Translations under genes and position numbers: made by a program
From: Tragulus kanchil
Lineage: Eukaryota > Chordata > Mammalia > Artiodactyla > Tragulidae
DNA: 64,000 bases
Reading direction: 5' to 3'
Assembly (NCBI GenBank): GCA_022376925.1
Contig: JAIOJX010000005.1
Location: 91,981,001 to 92,045,000 of the forward strand
In this document: in pieces, positions 33,831-46,273 of the stretch
Position numbering within the stretch: position 1 is the first letter of the stretch
How the letters are laid out: every line of letters begins with the position of its first letter
The notes under the pieces: model-generated
The model's database searches: none
Seen by the model: the letters and a program-made list of their open reading frames with translations, nothing else
Told to the model about the DNA's origin: nothing

Positions 33831-33872
<42 letters not shown>
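33806..33872. repeat. (GT)n microsatellite, interrupted
   Basis: TG units at 33806-33840 are broken by 'tatgtggacatgtgcttg', then about 20 uninterrupted units run to 33872. A short (AT)n follows at 33930-33945. Confidence 0.95.
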
Positions 33873-33875
<3 letters not shown>

Positions 33876-33949
33876 GAAAGAGAAAGGTAAGTAAGAGAGG
33901 TCACACATATATTTATCAGTAAGAACATGCATATATATATATATCTTTT

Positions 33950-34484
33950 TTTCCTTAAGGATGCTTACGGCCTATACTTCCATGTGCCAGAAATGTCTCA
34001 GAACCTCTAAACTTCTATCAGGTTCCCCTCATGATGGAGATAGAACTTAGGAAGCCAGTCAAGAAGATGGGGTCAAGAAGCAGTTCTTAAGACTTAATCT
34101 TTTGAGTAAAGGCCTTAGATATCATGCAGATCCTTCAGGGCCCAGGCTTTGAAAGAATGACTTTCTTCCTCAGAGATGGCCAGCAATTAGTCTCTGCTGG
34201 TTTACTCTATCAGAAACAGTCCCCAGTGGCATCTCCAGCAGACATTCAGCCTCATTTTCAACTGTGGATCCTGCACCCTTCTTTGTAGGCTCAGCCAGTC
34301 CCTCGTGTAAGAATTCCCCAAGTGCAAAGAGAGACTGACTGGATTAGAGAGACTCAACTGCTTAGTCCCACCCTCTTTCATTCCTGGGCCAAAAGCTAAA
34401 TCCAACTCTCACCTCTCCTCATTTTTCTTCACTAACTCCCCAACGTCACCTGGGTTTCCATTACGATTACATCACAGGACAATC
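33950..34484. other. Unassigned non-coding sequence
   Basis: Nothing recognised; no ORF with a domain. Confidence 0.6.
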
Positions 34485-36797
34485 CTCCAAGAGAAGATTA
34501 GGGTCTTAGATGGAAAACTAAGGAAGGTAATGATTTATCTGCCCTTCTAAAATGGGGAATATCCTATATTAATACTTACAGATCAGCAAAGGACTGAAAC
34601 GTTCTTAATTAAAGATAAAATCCAGAAAGGGATTTTCAGAACTGTCTTGTGGGGCTCAGGGCCTTCTTGAATGTCGGTAGGGATCTGTGAATTGCCTTGC
34701 AAGAAGACTTAGGCTTGCCGCAGTACCACGGTCAGGTGCAGGGAGAATAGCAGGTGTGGCAAGAAGTTAAGAAATACACGCACAAACAGAGGTAAGCAGA
34801 AAGGATGGGAACGGAAGACTCCCAGTCTCGTGGATAGAGAGCCCCAAACACATTCACTCAATCCTCTTTTATTAATAGCTTAAGCATCCAGGAAATGTTT
34901 TCAATGAGCACAGACTGGGACTCACCCATGTTCCCAGTTAACAACTATCCTTGAGACTCTATCATGCATATGTTATTTCTTTAAGGGAAAGGGCTTGCTG
35001 CAACTGAGGGGCAACTAGGCCTGTAAGAAGTTCAAAGGAGTCTGGCCTGTGTGCACATGCTGCATTCTAACATGTGCTGACTCAGCATTGCTAAGTCCAC
35101 AGCAGTGCTCCTATCTGTTCTTCCAGGCTAGTGTGACCCCAGCTAATGAGCCCATATTTTGTTTCAATCCTCCCTGTTATATATCTCTTTGTTTTTTATC
35201 CTTCCAAGCCATTTTTCTCACGACTCAGCCAAGGCTGGGAAGACTTCTGCTGACTTGTCTCCCACAAGGCTTTGGGTACTTTTGTGAAATTACAAATCTT
35301 TAATAAATTACATATTTTGTGCAAGCGTTCCTGTTCTGTTCACAGCTTCATTCTGCTCTTTGATCCCCAAGTTATGCCCTTGCCATTCTTTCACTGTGTT
35401 ACCAGTATTAAAGCTGCATAGAACAATGCAAGGAGCATAGCCTTGAAGCCAAGAAAACCAGGCTCCATTCTCCAGACTGCCATTCATTGGCCTGTACTAT
35501 TAATTCCACAGCTCCATTTCCCTGTCTATTAAGTGACGTGTGTCTTTGAGGGAGGGTATATGAAGGATTCACTGACATCTCTATTTGGGGCAGTGACTGC
35601 TATATGGTAAGAAATGGCTGTTATAATTATTGCTAGTGGGCTCCAAGAAGATTAGGTCTTAGATGGAAAACTAAGGAAGGTAATGATTTATCTGCCCTTC
35701 TAAAATGGGGAATATCCTATATTAATACTTACAGATCAGCAAAGGACTGAAACGTTCTTAATTAAAGATAAAATCCAGAAAGGGATTTTCAGAACTGTCT
35801 TGTGGGGCTCAGGGCCTTCTTGAATGTCGGTAGGGATCTGTGAATTGCCTTGCAAGAAGACTTAGGCTTGCCGCAGTACCACGGTCAGGTGCAGGGAGAA
35901 TAGCAGGTGTGGCAAGAAGTTAAGAAATACACGCACAAACAGAGGTAAGCAGAAAGGATGGGAACGGAAGACTCCCAGTCTCGTGGATAGAGAGCCCCAA
36001 ACACATTCACTCAATCCTCTTTTATTAATAGCTTAAGCATCCAGGAAATGTTTTCAATGAGCACAGACTGGGACTCACCCATGTTCCCAGTTAACAACTA
36101 TCCTTGAGACTCTATCATGCATATGTTATTTCTTTAAGGGAAAGGGCTTGCTGCAACTGAGGGGCAACTAGGCCTGTAAGAAGTTCAAAGGAGTCTGGCC
36201 TGTGTGCACATGCTGCATTCTAACATGTGCTGACTCAGCATTGCTAAGTCCACAGCAGTGCTCCTATCTGTTCTTCCAGGCTAGTGTGACCCCAGCTAAT
36301 GAGCCCATATTTTGTTTCAATCCTCCCTGTTATATATCTCTTTGTTTTTTATCCTTCCAAGCCATTTTTCTCACGACTCAGCCAAGGCTGGGAAGACTTC
36401 TGCTGACTTGTCTCCCACAAGGCTTTGGGTACTTTTGTGAAATTACAAATCTTTAATAAATTACATATTTTGTGCAAGCGTTCCTGTTCTGTTCACAGCT
36501 TCATTCTGCTCTTTGATCCCCAAGTTATGCCCTTGCCATTCTTTCACTGTGTTACCAGTATTAAAGCTGCATAGAACAATGCAAGGAGCATAGCCTTGAA
36601 GCCAAGAAAACCAGGCTCCATTCTCCAGACTGCCATTCATTGGCCTGTACTATTAATTCCACAGCTCCATTTCCCTGTCTATTAAGTGACGTGTGTCTTT
36701 GAGGGAGGGTATATGAAGGATTCACTGACATCTCTATTTGGGGCAGTGACTGCTATATGGTAAGAAATGGCTGTTATAATTATTGCTAGTGGCTCAA
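34485..36797. repeat. Tandem duplication D14 (period 1153-1156)
   Basis: Copies lie at 34485-35640 and 35641-36797. The right copy loses three bases in its first 20 ('ccaagaagattaggtc' versus 'ccaagagaagattagggtc'). The left copy gains a G and a C in its last 15 ('gtgggctccaag' versus 'gtggctcaag'). The interior appears identical. Confidence 0.95.
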
Positions 36798-38358
36798 GGA
36801 ATCTGGTGTCTGAGCCAGATTGCTGTACATTGCCACCTGGAGGTGGAAAATTAATGCATAATTTGACAGGATGACATGAAAAGAAGAAAAATATTACAAC
36901 ATCCACCCCAACCTTATTTTTAGTACTTCATTAATGTTGTTATTGTTTTGGGAGTCTCGCAACCGTTTCTGCAGAATTTTTTTTTATTATTCATGGATCA
37001 TAGGGCTCAAACTGGTATAATTCTTGCTTCATTATAATTTGCCATATGTGGGAATGTTGTCTATATTTCGCCTAAGAATATAAAAATTTTACCGTGTTGC
37101 CAAAGTGCCACACTTGAAAAAAAAATGGAATCTAGTCAAAGGTGTTTGGTTTGCAGAGGAATTAACAGGCCCAGAATATGTAAGATACTTGCCAGAATAG
37201 ATTGCAAACAAGAATTCGGGTTTTCTCATTCCTCAGCAGCTACTTTATGGAAAACTTACATAAGACTCAAAGAACCTCCACTTTAGTAAGACACCTAAGA
37301 AACACATTTAATTGTGATGTGAGTTTGAAACAGACATAGATTTAAATAGAAATTAAGCTATCCTTCACCCGGATGACATCAGCTCAGTCCCGCATCCTCC
37401 CTCCCCTCAAAGGTTGCCAGGAGAAGAAGCAGTGTAAAGAATTAGGACCCAGTGTTCCTTTTTTAAGTCCAGGCCAGGTTTTTCTTTTCAGATTCTGTAT
37501 TTAAAGAAAAAAGAAAGAAGCAAAAAGAAAAATGGGGTGGGGGAACACCCTTTTATCTTATCTGGCTGATTTCCTCGAAGTCTCTTCCTAAGAATACCCC
37601 TTGGTTAGTCTCTCTTCATGGTGCTGCATTTGTTTTCTTGTATGATGAAAGGTTAGGGAGCTACTACATATTGTAAGGATGATGTCTAAATAGCCACTCC
37701 ATGGAAAATCTCATCTCCCTTTTTTTTTTCTTAAACAAGGGCTTTTATTTTTTATTGTAGTGATTGATTTGAGTGAGGGTTTTAAAATTTATTCTCATCA
37801 TTGTTGTTCTTGTTGGTTGTTTGCTTGCAAGTAATGAGCATATTTTTTTTAAAGAATCATCTTGAACAGGTAGCTGTTGAAATGTTTTAGGAATCCAAAG
37901 GAAGCTTAGGAAGGATGTGTTCTAAAAATAGCTTCATACACACTAGAAGACTGATTAACACACCGATGTGTACACACACACACATCCTCCCTCTCCCCGC
38001 ACCCCCCCCTTCTTGGTCCCTCCCTCCCTCCATGTCTCTCTCTGGCTTATGGAGCAACTTGCTGGCATCAGTAAATCTGTCTGGTAGGACTTCCCGCTGC
38101 CTGCCCTCACTGCCCAGCTGCAGCTCAGGATCCCTCAGGCTGGTCAGAGCTCTCTGGGTGACAAGGGAATCATGCTATGCTTGCTTGCTAGCCTATTTCT
38201 AAGTATGAGCTACTATTTGCAGCTTGGATTCTGCCTTGGTTTTGAGTTCATGTCCACTTTGACACCCTTTTCCAGGACACAGGCCCTTATTTTGGTTCCC
38301 TGTGTCACAGTCATTTTGTCTATAATCTATAAGGTGTAATAGCTTTCCAGGTTGGAGA
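36798..38358. other. Unassigned non-coding sequence
   Basis: No repeat family or gene recognised. It contains a short (CA)n at 37972-37983, a C-rich patch (38000-38030) and T-runs (37717-37728, 37842-37850). The 95-codon ORF at 37915 has no domain. Confidence 0.6.
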
Positions 38359-38720
38359 CTCACTTTTATTCTTTTTTTTTTTTTTAAAGATTTATTTATT
38401 TATTTATTTTGGGCGGGGGTTCGGTTGGGGAGGGAGGGGAGCAGGAAGGCCACTTCTATTGGTCTTTTGTTTCTCTATTTTCATCCGTCTTTGTTCTTTG
38501 GCCCCTGTGGGCCTCCCATCACGGTGGCGTCTGTCGTTGCAGAGCGCGGTCTCTGGCCGCATGCCCTCCAGAGCTCTGGCTCGGTAATTGGACACATCAG
38601 TCCAGCCGCTCCGCGGCACGTGGGATCTTCCCAGGCCAGGGCTCGAACAGGCGCCCCTTGCACTGCAAGGCAGTGTCCTTACCCACTGGACCACCAGGGG
38701 AAGCCCTCACTTTTATTCTT
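38359..38720 (-). mobile_element. CHR-derived SINE, long-tail form, antisense, 15-bp TSD
   Basis: A perfect TSD 'ctcacttttattctt' lies at 38359-38373 and 38706-38720. Between them come a T-tract, (ATTT)n, a G-rich block and 'ccacttctattggtc', then the family body and a tRNA-like head complement ending 'accaccaggggaagcc'. The extra segment between body and A-tail distinguishes it from the copies at 9.0, 26.4, 40.6 and 49.0 kb and links it to the one at 53.4 kb. The perfect TSD suggests a recent insertion. Confidence 0.93.
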
Positions 38721-38954
38721 ATCAAAATCTCCTAAGAACTCAATTTACACCACACACCTGGGATTTTGTTTCAATCCTTCCTGACAGCAGCACCTAGTCT
38801 ATTGCCTGGATCACTGCAAATCACCTGCTCATGGACTTATTATTCATAATTCTGCCCTTCAGCTTCTTGAGCATTAATCATGTATTAGACACCAAAACTG
38901 GTGGTTACCATAGTACAAGTACAGTCATGTGATTGACAACACCACCTCTGCAGG

Positions 38955-39180
38955 AAGGGTTCAAATTGTAACTGCATGAATGGTTAGCTATATGAGACAA
39001 GACACTTGATACTTTAGTGCCTTAAAGCTTAGTTTTCCTATCTATAAACCCAGGGGGTGTATTATTATCATCAAAATCGTGACTATCTCACATATTCACA
39101 GTCAAACAGAATTTTACCAATATTTACTTTTAGAACCAGTTCTGTGTATACAGTAGGTACTTAATAGTTGCAGAATAACT
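38955..39180 (+). mobile_element. MIR SINE
   Basis: 'gggttcaaattgtaactgc', 'gagacaagacacttgata', 'cttagttttcctatctata' and 'cagtaggtacttaatagttg' follow nearly the whole MIR order, though diverged. Confidence 0.75.
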
Positions 39181-40017
39181 AGATAAGCAGTCTGCTTTGT
39201 AACAATGGATTGTTCATTTATTGTGATAAAAGAAAAAATCCCCACCACAGTCTCAATAAAGGAGGAGAATAGAAAATCAAACACAAGAGAATCATATCTA
39301 GAAAATTATTATTTTAGTTTCAGACTATCTTTTGCTTTCAGCAGATCCTCAGTTATAAAAGGATAATTACTGGGGTCATACCCGTAAGATATAAGCTCCA
39401 CATTGTTTCTGATTTCCTTCCTCAGTTAAATTTAGAATACAATGGTTTTGAAACAGATATTTACAAACTATGACCCACTCTCGCAGTGTGACTTTGAGGG
39501 GCTTGGTGGCTATCGATTGTGTCTCATCTGCCTAACTTCCATTCTCCCTCAGATGGTATTAGTATTTTCAGTTTCTCTTTGAGAACTCCCCTTCCCCTAA
39601 TTCCTCACAAATCAGGAGGTGCCATCCCCCCTCCAGCTGCAGTGGAGGTCAAGGATCCAGATCCCAGGCCAGCTGGCACATTCTCTTTCCCTAGCCTCAG
39701 TGATTAGTTCAGGCTTAGCTACTTGACCCAAGTCAAGCCAGGTAGATATGGGTCCAGGATTTGGGAGTAACTATTGGAAATAGAGATTCTTTTCTCACTG
39801 GGATGTCTTAAAATTTAGGGCTAATTTAGATCTGTTGACAACCATTTTGTCACAACAGAAAGGAAACAGAGCTAATGGAGAGTAAAGCAGAGCCTAGCAA
39901 TGAAGAATGTAATGTTCCTAAGCAAATTATTCAGGTTTCTGAATCCAGCTTGTCTGAAGGATGCGCCACCTTGAACTTATCAGTTAAATGAGCCAGTAAA
40001 TTCCTGCTTTTGCATAA
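39181..40017. other. Non-coding, possible old LTR-like end
   Basis: No gene. From about 39690 to 40075 the phrases 'gagccagtaaattcctgc' and 'gtttctgtcacttgaaaac' resemble a common old mammalian interspersed repeat end, probably a non-autonomous LTR, but I cannot name the family. Confidence 0.35.
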
Positions 40018-40851
40018 GCAAGTTTGAGTTGTGTTTCTGTCACTTGAAAACTAAAAATTCTGGACTAATACAAGGAGTCATCACAGACTTAAGATACATC
40101 AACTTAAAATTGAGGTCTTTAGAAATGATTAGACATTGGCTTGCATTAACCAAATTCAAAGGAAACTGATGAGCAATAGAGCATATTAATTATATGAACT
40201 CTTGCAAGTGTCTAAAATATTCACAGCTTCTACTCAGTGTATTTATTTCCAAGAATTAGGTTACCTGAAAAGTCTAAATTAGGCACACGATGGGAGAACA
40301 CGATGGGTAGGTTGAAATGTGAACCTACTAGATTAGGACATTTCTTTGGTCAGCATCAGATAATCCTCAAAATTCCTTTTTATGCTTCAGATTGACTACC
40401 CCTCTTCTGTCACAAAACCTAATCAATTGTTTTGACTATTACCTTTCTCTAAACATTCAATTAGATTCCATTTTTTCTGAATTGCAATCATATTCTCTTT
40501 CTGTCTTCACAAATCTTATGTTCTGATCATCTTGGTTGATATTACTGTTTACACACTTCCCAGACACATATTTGCAAGAGGTTGTTTTTTTGTTTTCAAA
40601 TTTTTGCCTCTTTTATTACTTTTTTATTTATTTATTTTCATCCATCTTTACTCTTTGGCCTGTGTAGGCCCCCCATTGCAGTGGCCTCTCCCATTGCAGT
40701 GGCCTCTCTCATCACAGAGCACCGGCTCTGAGCGCATGTGCTCCAGAGCGCTGGCTCATAATTGGACACACCGGTCCAGCCGCTCAGCGGCCCGTGGGAT
40801 TCTCCCGGGCCACGGATCGAACTGATGCCCCTTGCACTACAAGGAAGGCTC
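40018..40851. repeat. Dispersed 0.8-kb repeat R1, copy A
   Basis: This matches 48444-49223 in the same orientation, about 8.4 kb away, with scattered substitutions ('gagttg' versus 'gacttg', 'catcaac' versus 'catgaac'), a 12-15 base difference near 40297 and a non-matching stretch of about 40 bases at 40542-40584. It is clearly older than the D duplications. Its right third is a SINE. Confidence 0.92.
40584..40851 (-). mobile_element. CHR-derived SINE, antisense, head truncated
   Basis: T-tract, 'caaatttttgcctcttttat', 'catctttactctttggcc', then the family body. An 18-base unit ('ccattgcagtggcctctc') is tandemly doubled at 40674-40709. The head complement stops at 'gcactacaaggaaggctct' without the 'ccactggaccacc' end, so about 30 bases of tRNA head, including the A-box region, are missing. 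Confidence 0.88.
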
Positions 40852-41927
40852 TTGGTTCCCTTATCAGGTTCCCTCAACTCCTGCCTGCAGAACAGTAAGA
40901 AATGGCTTCTTCTGTTCATAAGACACCCAATCTGCAGTACTTTGTTACAACAGCTTGAACTAAGACATTTAATGAACAGATATTTCTTAGTGTCTGTGAG
41001 AATTCTAAATCCTTTCAGAAATAATCTTTCAACAACCTCCCCAGGGGTATGCATCTTACAGATTGACAGTTTCTGCTTTAGCGCTTTGAAAATGTATATG
41101 ATCAGGAGCATTTGGTTGGAAGTCAAAAGGCACATGGCAGAATACAAAAAGGTTCCCAGTATCATCATCATCACCAGCTTTTCCCAGTGGAGTAAAAATC
41201 CATCTCTGCTATGTATTAATTATTAATATGTAAATATTGGCAAAAAATTCATCCTTTTAAAATCTTAGTTATTTTCTTCAGTTGAACTGAAGTGATGACT
41301 TACAGGTTTTTTAATGAGAATCAGGGACAGTGTTAAAATGTTGATAATTAATTTTCATTCTTTTGTTGCTACTCATTAATAAATACAGTATTTGAAAGGA
41401 TATATTTTACTGAAGTATTCCATACATGGTTCTCTCACCTGGTAAGTCACATGCTGACTTATATGAGTAGATTCCTTTAGCACAGTACAAAAGATTCCTA
41501 TCTCAGACAAATAATCTTAGAACTGGACTCTATGTTCTATAGATATGAACTGAAATTTACAAATTAAGGAGGAAAGACCCAAACATAGGAATTTAGTTAA
41601 CACAAACAGCTTTCATAGGATCAGGGCTCAAATTCCATTCTCCCAACTTCAGTGCTTTTTACTGCTATTTGTTATAAATAAACTATTTGAGGGTATATGT
41701 TTTACTAAAGTGTTTATCTCTGTATCAACAAACACACTAAAACTTGCAGAACCCTCTTTGATGTGTGAAAATATATATGTGTAAAATTGTCTTTCTGACA
41801 GTTTCCACTTTTCTGATAGTATAGTTTTGTCTCAGGAGTATTTTATTTGCCCAAGGGACTAACACATTTGTTCTTCCTGCATCTCTATAATTCATTTGCA
41901 ACATCTCAAAATACCTGAAGTTATTTT
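40852..41927. other. Unassigned AT-rich non-coding sequence
   Basis: No recognised element or gene. The minus ORF that crosses 40638-41174 is SINE read-through plus chance sequence. Confidence 0.6.
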
Positions 41928-42142
41928 GGGCTTCCCAGGTGGTGCTAGTGGTAAAGAATCCACCTGCCAATGCAAGAGACATAAGAGACATGGGTTCTAT
42001 CCCTGGGTTGGGAAGATGCCCTGGAGAAGGGAACAGCAACCCACTCCAGTATCCTTGCCTGGAGAATCCCATGGACAGAGGAGCCTGGCAAGCTATGGTC
42101 TGTGGATTCGCAAAGTATCGGGCATGACTGAGCAACTTAGCC
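41928..42142 (+). mobile_element. Bov-tA SINE, sense
   Basis: The tRNA-like head 'gggcttcccaggtggtgcta' carries a B-box-like 'ggttctatccc' at 41993-42003. It is followed by the BovA body ('ggaacagcaacccactccag', 'gaatcccatggacagaggag') and the 'catgactgagcaact' end. This ruminant SINE takes its 3' part from BovB. Nearly complete; no clear TSD. Confidence 0.93.
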
Positions 42143-42949
42143 GGATTGGTTGGGCACCTAAGAGTTTTAACTGTGCATCCGACTTCATAAGCTCTGCCAT
42201 CACCATTATCTCCCAGTGACTGGGCCTTTTAGAATCACAGCTGTGCTCCACTTATGATGTCCAGAGATTTAGTAACCACCTTACCCACTGTGGAGTCCTC
42301 AGGGGAAATACTCAACTGAATTATTTCAGAGTAATCAGAGCTGATAGCAGTTGGAGCGGCATCCCTAGTTAAGTTGTAAACCATACCTTCTGTGGTACCC
42401 TAGGGAGCAAGAAATTTGGCTTTCTTAATCTTCAGATCCACAGAGGTAGAAGTGAGAAGGGGCAAAAAAGAGAAGCCAACTTTATATTTTCTAGTATTTC
42501 ATTCTTCTCTGAAGGTCTCAAGTCTTGAGCAGGCAGTGGAGTTGGTAATTAATTTGTGATGGAAATGAACAATGCTGCCAAGTTGGCCACATTATCATAG
42601 ATATCCTGTAGTACTTGTAAAGTCCTGATGGCTCCTAGGTGAGACAGATGGACTTGACATTATCCCTGGAAAGCTGAACAGTATCACCAGAAGATGACAC
42701 TGGAAGATGTTGGAAGATACTGGAAGATGTTGGACAAACTCTACCACTTGAAGTACATTTGGAACTGCTTATGATGATGAATGATAAAACTTACCAGACC
42801 CATTCATACAGGTCATATATTTTGATCCATGCTTTTCAATATGGCTACAAATTATATCTATTGATGCCTACAAATTGAAGATTTAATTAAGGCCTTGGTA
42901 AGAAATTAAATTCTAATTCTCATACCTTCCAGCAAATTCAATTTAATAA
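42143..42949. other. Unassigned non-coding sequence with a short tandem motif
   Basis: No gene. At 42700-42733 the unit 'ctggaagatgtt'/'ggaagata' repeats about three times. Otherwise unremarkable. Confidence 0.55.
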
Positions 42950-43150
42950 AAATAGCTTCCATTTGTTGAGCACCAATTTTCCAAACAATAAAAAAGTATC
43001 ATGTGTATCTCATTATTTCTGAGAACTCCACACAGCTGATATTATCAGTAGCATAAAGCTGAGGAAACTGAGACTCAGGGAGACTAAGTAAAATTATACC
43101 CAATTACTCAGCTGACATATATGTGGTAGACCAGAGATAGAACCCAGATG
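42950..43150 (-). mobile_element. MIR SINE, antisense
   Basis: 'gttgagcaccaattttcc', 'gctgaggaaactgagactc' and 'gaccagagatagaacccag' follow MIR in reverse orientation. Confidence 0.7.
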
Positions 43151-43324
43151 TGGTTGATCCCACACCCCACCTTCTTTCAACCATGGACAGTAGCACTTGT
43201 GCATAGGTTTTATATAATTTACTCATCTTTCAAAGGCCACCTCACATCCCAACATTTCCATGGAGCCTTCTTTGAATGTCTCCTGCAAAGGAAAAAAAAA
43301 AAAAAAACACAAAAACACACAGGC

Positions 43325-43545
43325 CTCAGTCAGAGTCAAATAGACCTGGTTTGAGTACCCCATTTCTGCCCTTTGTTGACCATTTGGCCCTGGACAATTC
43401 ACTCGGTCTCTCTAAACTTTACTTTTCTTACTATAAAATGGGTGCAATAATACTATATCATGGGGCTTTTCAGAGAATAAAACGAGATGCCTGAGAAGCA
43501 CACATCTGATGTCTGATACATGCTTAGTGGCTAATGTTTTTTTGA
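43325..43545 (+). mobile_element. MIR SINE
   Basis: 'gtcaaatagacctggtttga', 'ggccctggacaattcactc', 'ttactataaaatgggtgc' and 'gaataaaacgagatgcctg' follow nearly full-length MIR. It adjoins an antisense MIR, giving a head-to-head-like inverted MIR pair. Confidence 0.8.
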
Positions 43546-43760
43546 GGATTTTCTCTGTGGCAGACATTGCTAAGATCTTGCCACTCATTATTTCACTTAT
43601 TTCTCACAGCCACCCTATGATGCAGTTACTAACACCATCTGCATTTTGTAGATGAGGCAATGAGACCTTTGACATTGGATATGAGGCCAGTGTCATACCA
43701 CTGGTTAGTTGCTGAGCCAGTGGACAATTGACTCCAGAACCCACACTTCTCATTTCTACA
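43546..43760 (-). mobile_element. MIR SINE, antisense
   Basis: 'cacttatttctcacagcc', 'ccatctgcattttgtagatg' and 'gaggcaatgagacc' are antisense MIR. It lies immediately after a sense MIR at 43325-43545. Confidence 0.8.
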
Positions 43761-44086
43761 GGGAATTCTTCAGACTCACAAGAGAGGCATGAGATCAATT
43801 TAGTTCGTCATGAGCAGCATTTTTTAATGAGAAATAAGAGAAAGCAGAAGAAAGATAGAAATATCAATATTGATACTCAATAATGGTAAATATTCTGTGA
43901 AAATGTTGTTTTGTTGTATGTGCATGAGTACTGACTGTGGCTATAGAATATATTTTTATTGTAAGTTATTTTTATTGTAAGTTATGAAAAAATTGTATGT
44001 ACACTACATTATACTCTCTCTAAATAACAGGTACTTGGCAAATGATGATTCTTTTTCCAAGTAATTGGTCACAGTATTTTATCCTT

Positions 44087-46273
44087 AAGGGTAAGATAAT
44101 GCTACTGTTGCTATCACTATTGTTTTTACTTTCACCTGGTCACAGGTAGTTTGATAACTACTTATCAATCTGTGCTTATATTCAGTGACAGTGACTTTAA
44201 CCTGAGTTATTTCATTAATTTATTCACTTATTTATTAAGTGCTTATTTTGTTCCAAGTATTACACTAGGGACAGGAGATTCAGTGGTGAACAAAAGACAC
44301 AAGTTTCTGTCCTTAAAGAGTTTACAGCCTAGGGGAGACTAGACATCAAACACACAATATCAACTAAGCAGTAAGTAATCCATCAGCATATGTGAGACAT
44401 TGTGCAGTATATTGTAACCTAGCTTGTAGGGTTAAAGTAAAAAGACATTATGACCAAATGTACCAAAACAAAACAAAGACCACAGTTGAATTAGTTCAGG
44501 AGTAACCTAGAAAGCTTCATGGGGGAGAAGAAAAAAAAAAACTTTCACTTTATAAAGTTTATAACAATTTTAACCTCAAAGTTTGTTTGCTCCTACACAA
44601 GGATCTATGAAAAACAATTATCTTAGTTGGGTATATATTAAGCAGTGCCAGGAGACCCCAAAATAGAACCCCTGTCCAATTAAGCTAAGGAGGACATTTT
44701 AATCATTATCAGTGGGTTGTGATATTCCTATCCTTCTTTTGCCCTTATATACACATATCTTCTCTTGCTTTTTCTCCAGGATGGAATGATGTATGACGTG
44801 GGTTTTTCAAATGCTAGTGAGATTGAAGTATTTTCCTACACAATGTACCACAAACAGATTTAGAAATGTCGCTTTTAGATGCTATGATGCATATTCAAAT
44901 TTTCCACACAACGGATTAGAAAGTAGCATGACTAAATTGAAGAGCCAGTGAACTAAAATATCTCCTGTATGTTTCCTAAATTGAAATATTAATAAAGTAG
45001 AAAATCAGAATAAGGGAAATTTAGGGATTCTCATGTTCCCTTAGTAGAAGCTTGTTTCTGTGGGCCCAGTTTCAGACAAAGAAGAGAGTTGTAATGGAAA
45101 GGAGCACAGCAGGGTAAACTAGAATGAAAACAGGAAGGGGGAAAAAAGAATAAAAGCAAGATTGAAGAGTCACCATCAAAAGGGTAAGATAATGCTACTG
45201 TTGCTATCACTATTGTTTTACTTTCACCTGGTCACAGGTAGTTTGATAACTACTTATCAATCTGTGCTTATATTCAGTGACAGTGACTTTAACCTGAGTT
45301 ATTTCATTAATTTATTCACTTATTTATTAAGTGCTTATTTTGTTCCAAGTATTACACTAGGGACAGGAGATTCAGTGGTGAACAAAAGACACAAGTTTCT
45401 GTCCTTAAAGAGTTTACAGCCTAGGGGAGACTAGACATCAAACACACAATATCAACTAAGCAGTAAGTAATCCATCAGCATATGTGAGACATTGTGCAGT
45501 ATATTGTAACCTAGCTTGTAGGGTTAAAGTAAAAAGACATTATGACCAAATGTACCAAAACAAAACAAAGACCACAGTTGAATTAGTTCAGGAGTAACCT
45601 AGAAAGCTTCATGGGGGAGAAGAAAAAAAAAAACTTTCACTTTATAAAGTTTATAACAATTTTAACCTCAAAGTTTGTTTGCTCCTACACAAGGATCTAT
45701 GAAAAACAATTATCTTAGTTGGGTATATATTAAGCAGTGCCAGGAGACCCCAAAATAGAACCCCTGTCCAATTAAGCTAAGGAGGACATTTTAATCATTA
45801 TCAGTGGGTTGTGATATTCCTATCCTTCTTTTGCCCTTATATACACATATCTTCTCTTGCTTTTTCTCCAGGATGGAATGATGTATGACGTGGGTTTTTC
45901 AAATGCTAGTGAGATTGAAGTATTTTCCTACACAATGTACCACAAACAGATTTAGAAATGTCGCTTTTAGATGCTATGATGCATATTCAAATTTTCCACA
46001 CAACGGATTAGAAAGTAGCATGACTAAATTGAAGAGCCAGTGAACTAAAATATCTCCTGTATGTTTCCTAAATTGAAATATTAATAAAGTAGAAAATCAG
46101 AATAAGGGAAATTTAGGGATTCTCATGTTCCCTTAGTAGAAGCTTGTTTCTGTGGGCCCAGTTTCAGACAAAGAAGAGAGTTGTAATGGAAAGGAGCACA
46201 GCAGGGTAAACTAGAATGAAAACAGGAAGGGGGAAAAAAGAATAAAAGCAAGATTGAAGAGTCACCATCAAAA
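44087..46273. repeat. Tandem duplication D15 (period 1092-1093)
   Basis: Copies lie at 44087-45180 and 45180-46273. The right copy has one T fewer in 'attgtttttactttc' close to its start. The rest looks identical. The 8.4 kb before this, back to the end of D14, is the longest stretch without a duplication junction. Confidence 0.95.
44205..44350. mobile_element. L2-like LINE fragment
   Basis: 'cttatttattaagtgctta', 'caagtattacactagggac', 'cagtggtgaacaaaagacac' and 'aaagagtttacagcctag' resemble the L2 3' end (the widespread 'tgccaggcactg...gtgaacaaaacag' pattern). Strand relative to L2 is not asserted. The D15 copy is at 45297-45442. Confidence 0.6.

Noticed and set aside
41928..42005. tRNA gene
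   Set aside because: The tRNA-like sequence is the head of a Bov-tA SINE. It continues directly into SINE body, and I did not see a complete cloverleaf.
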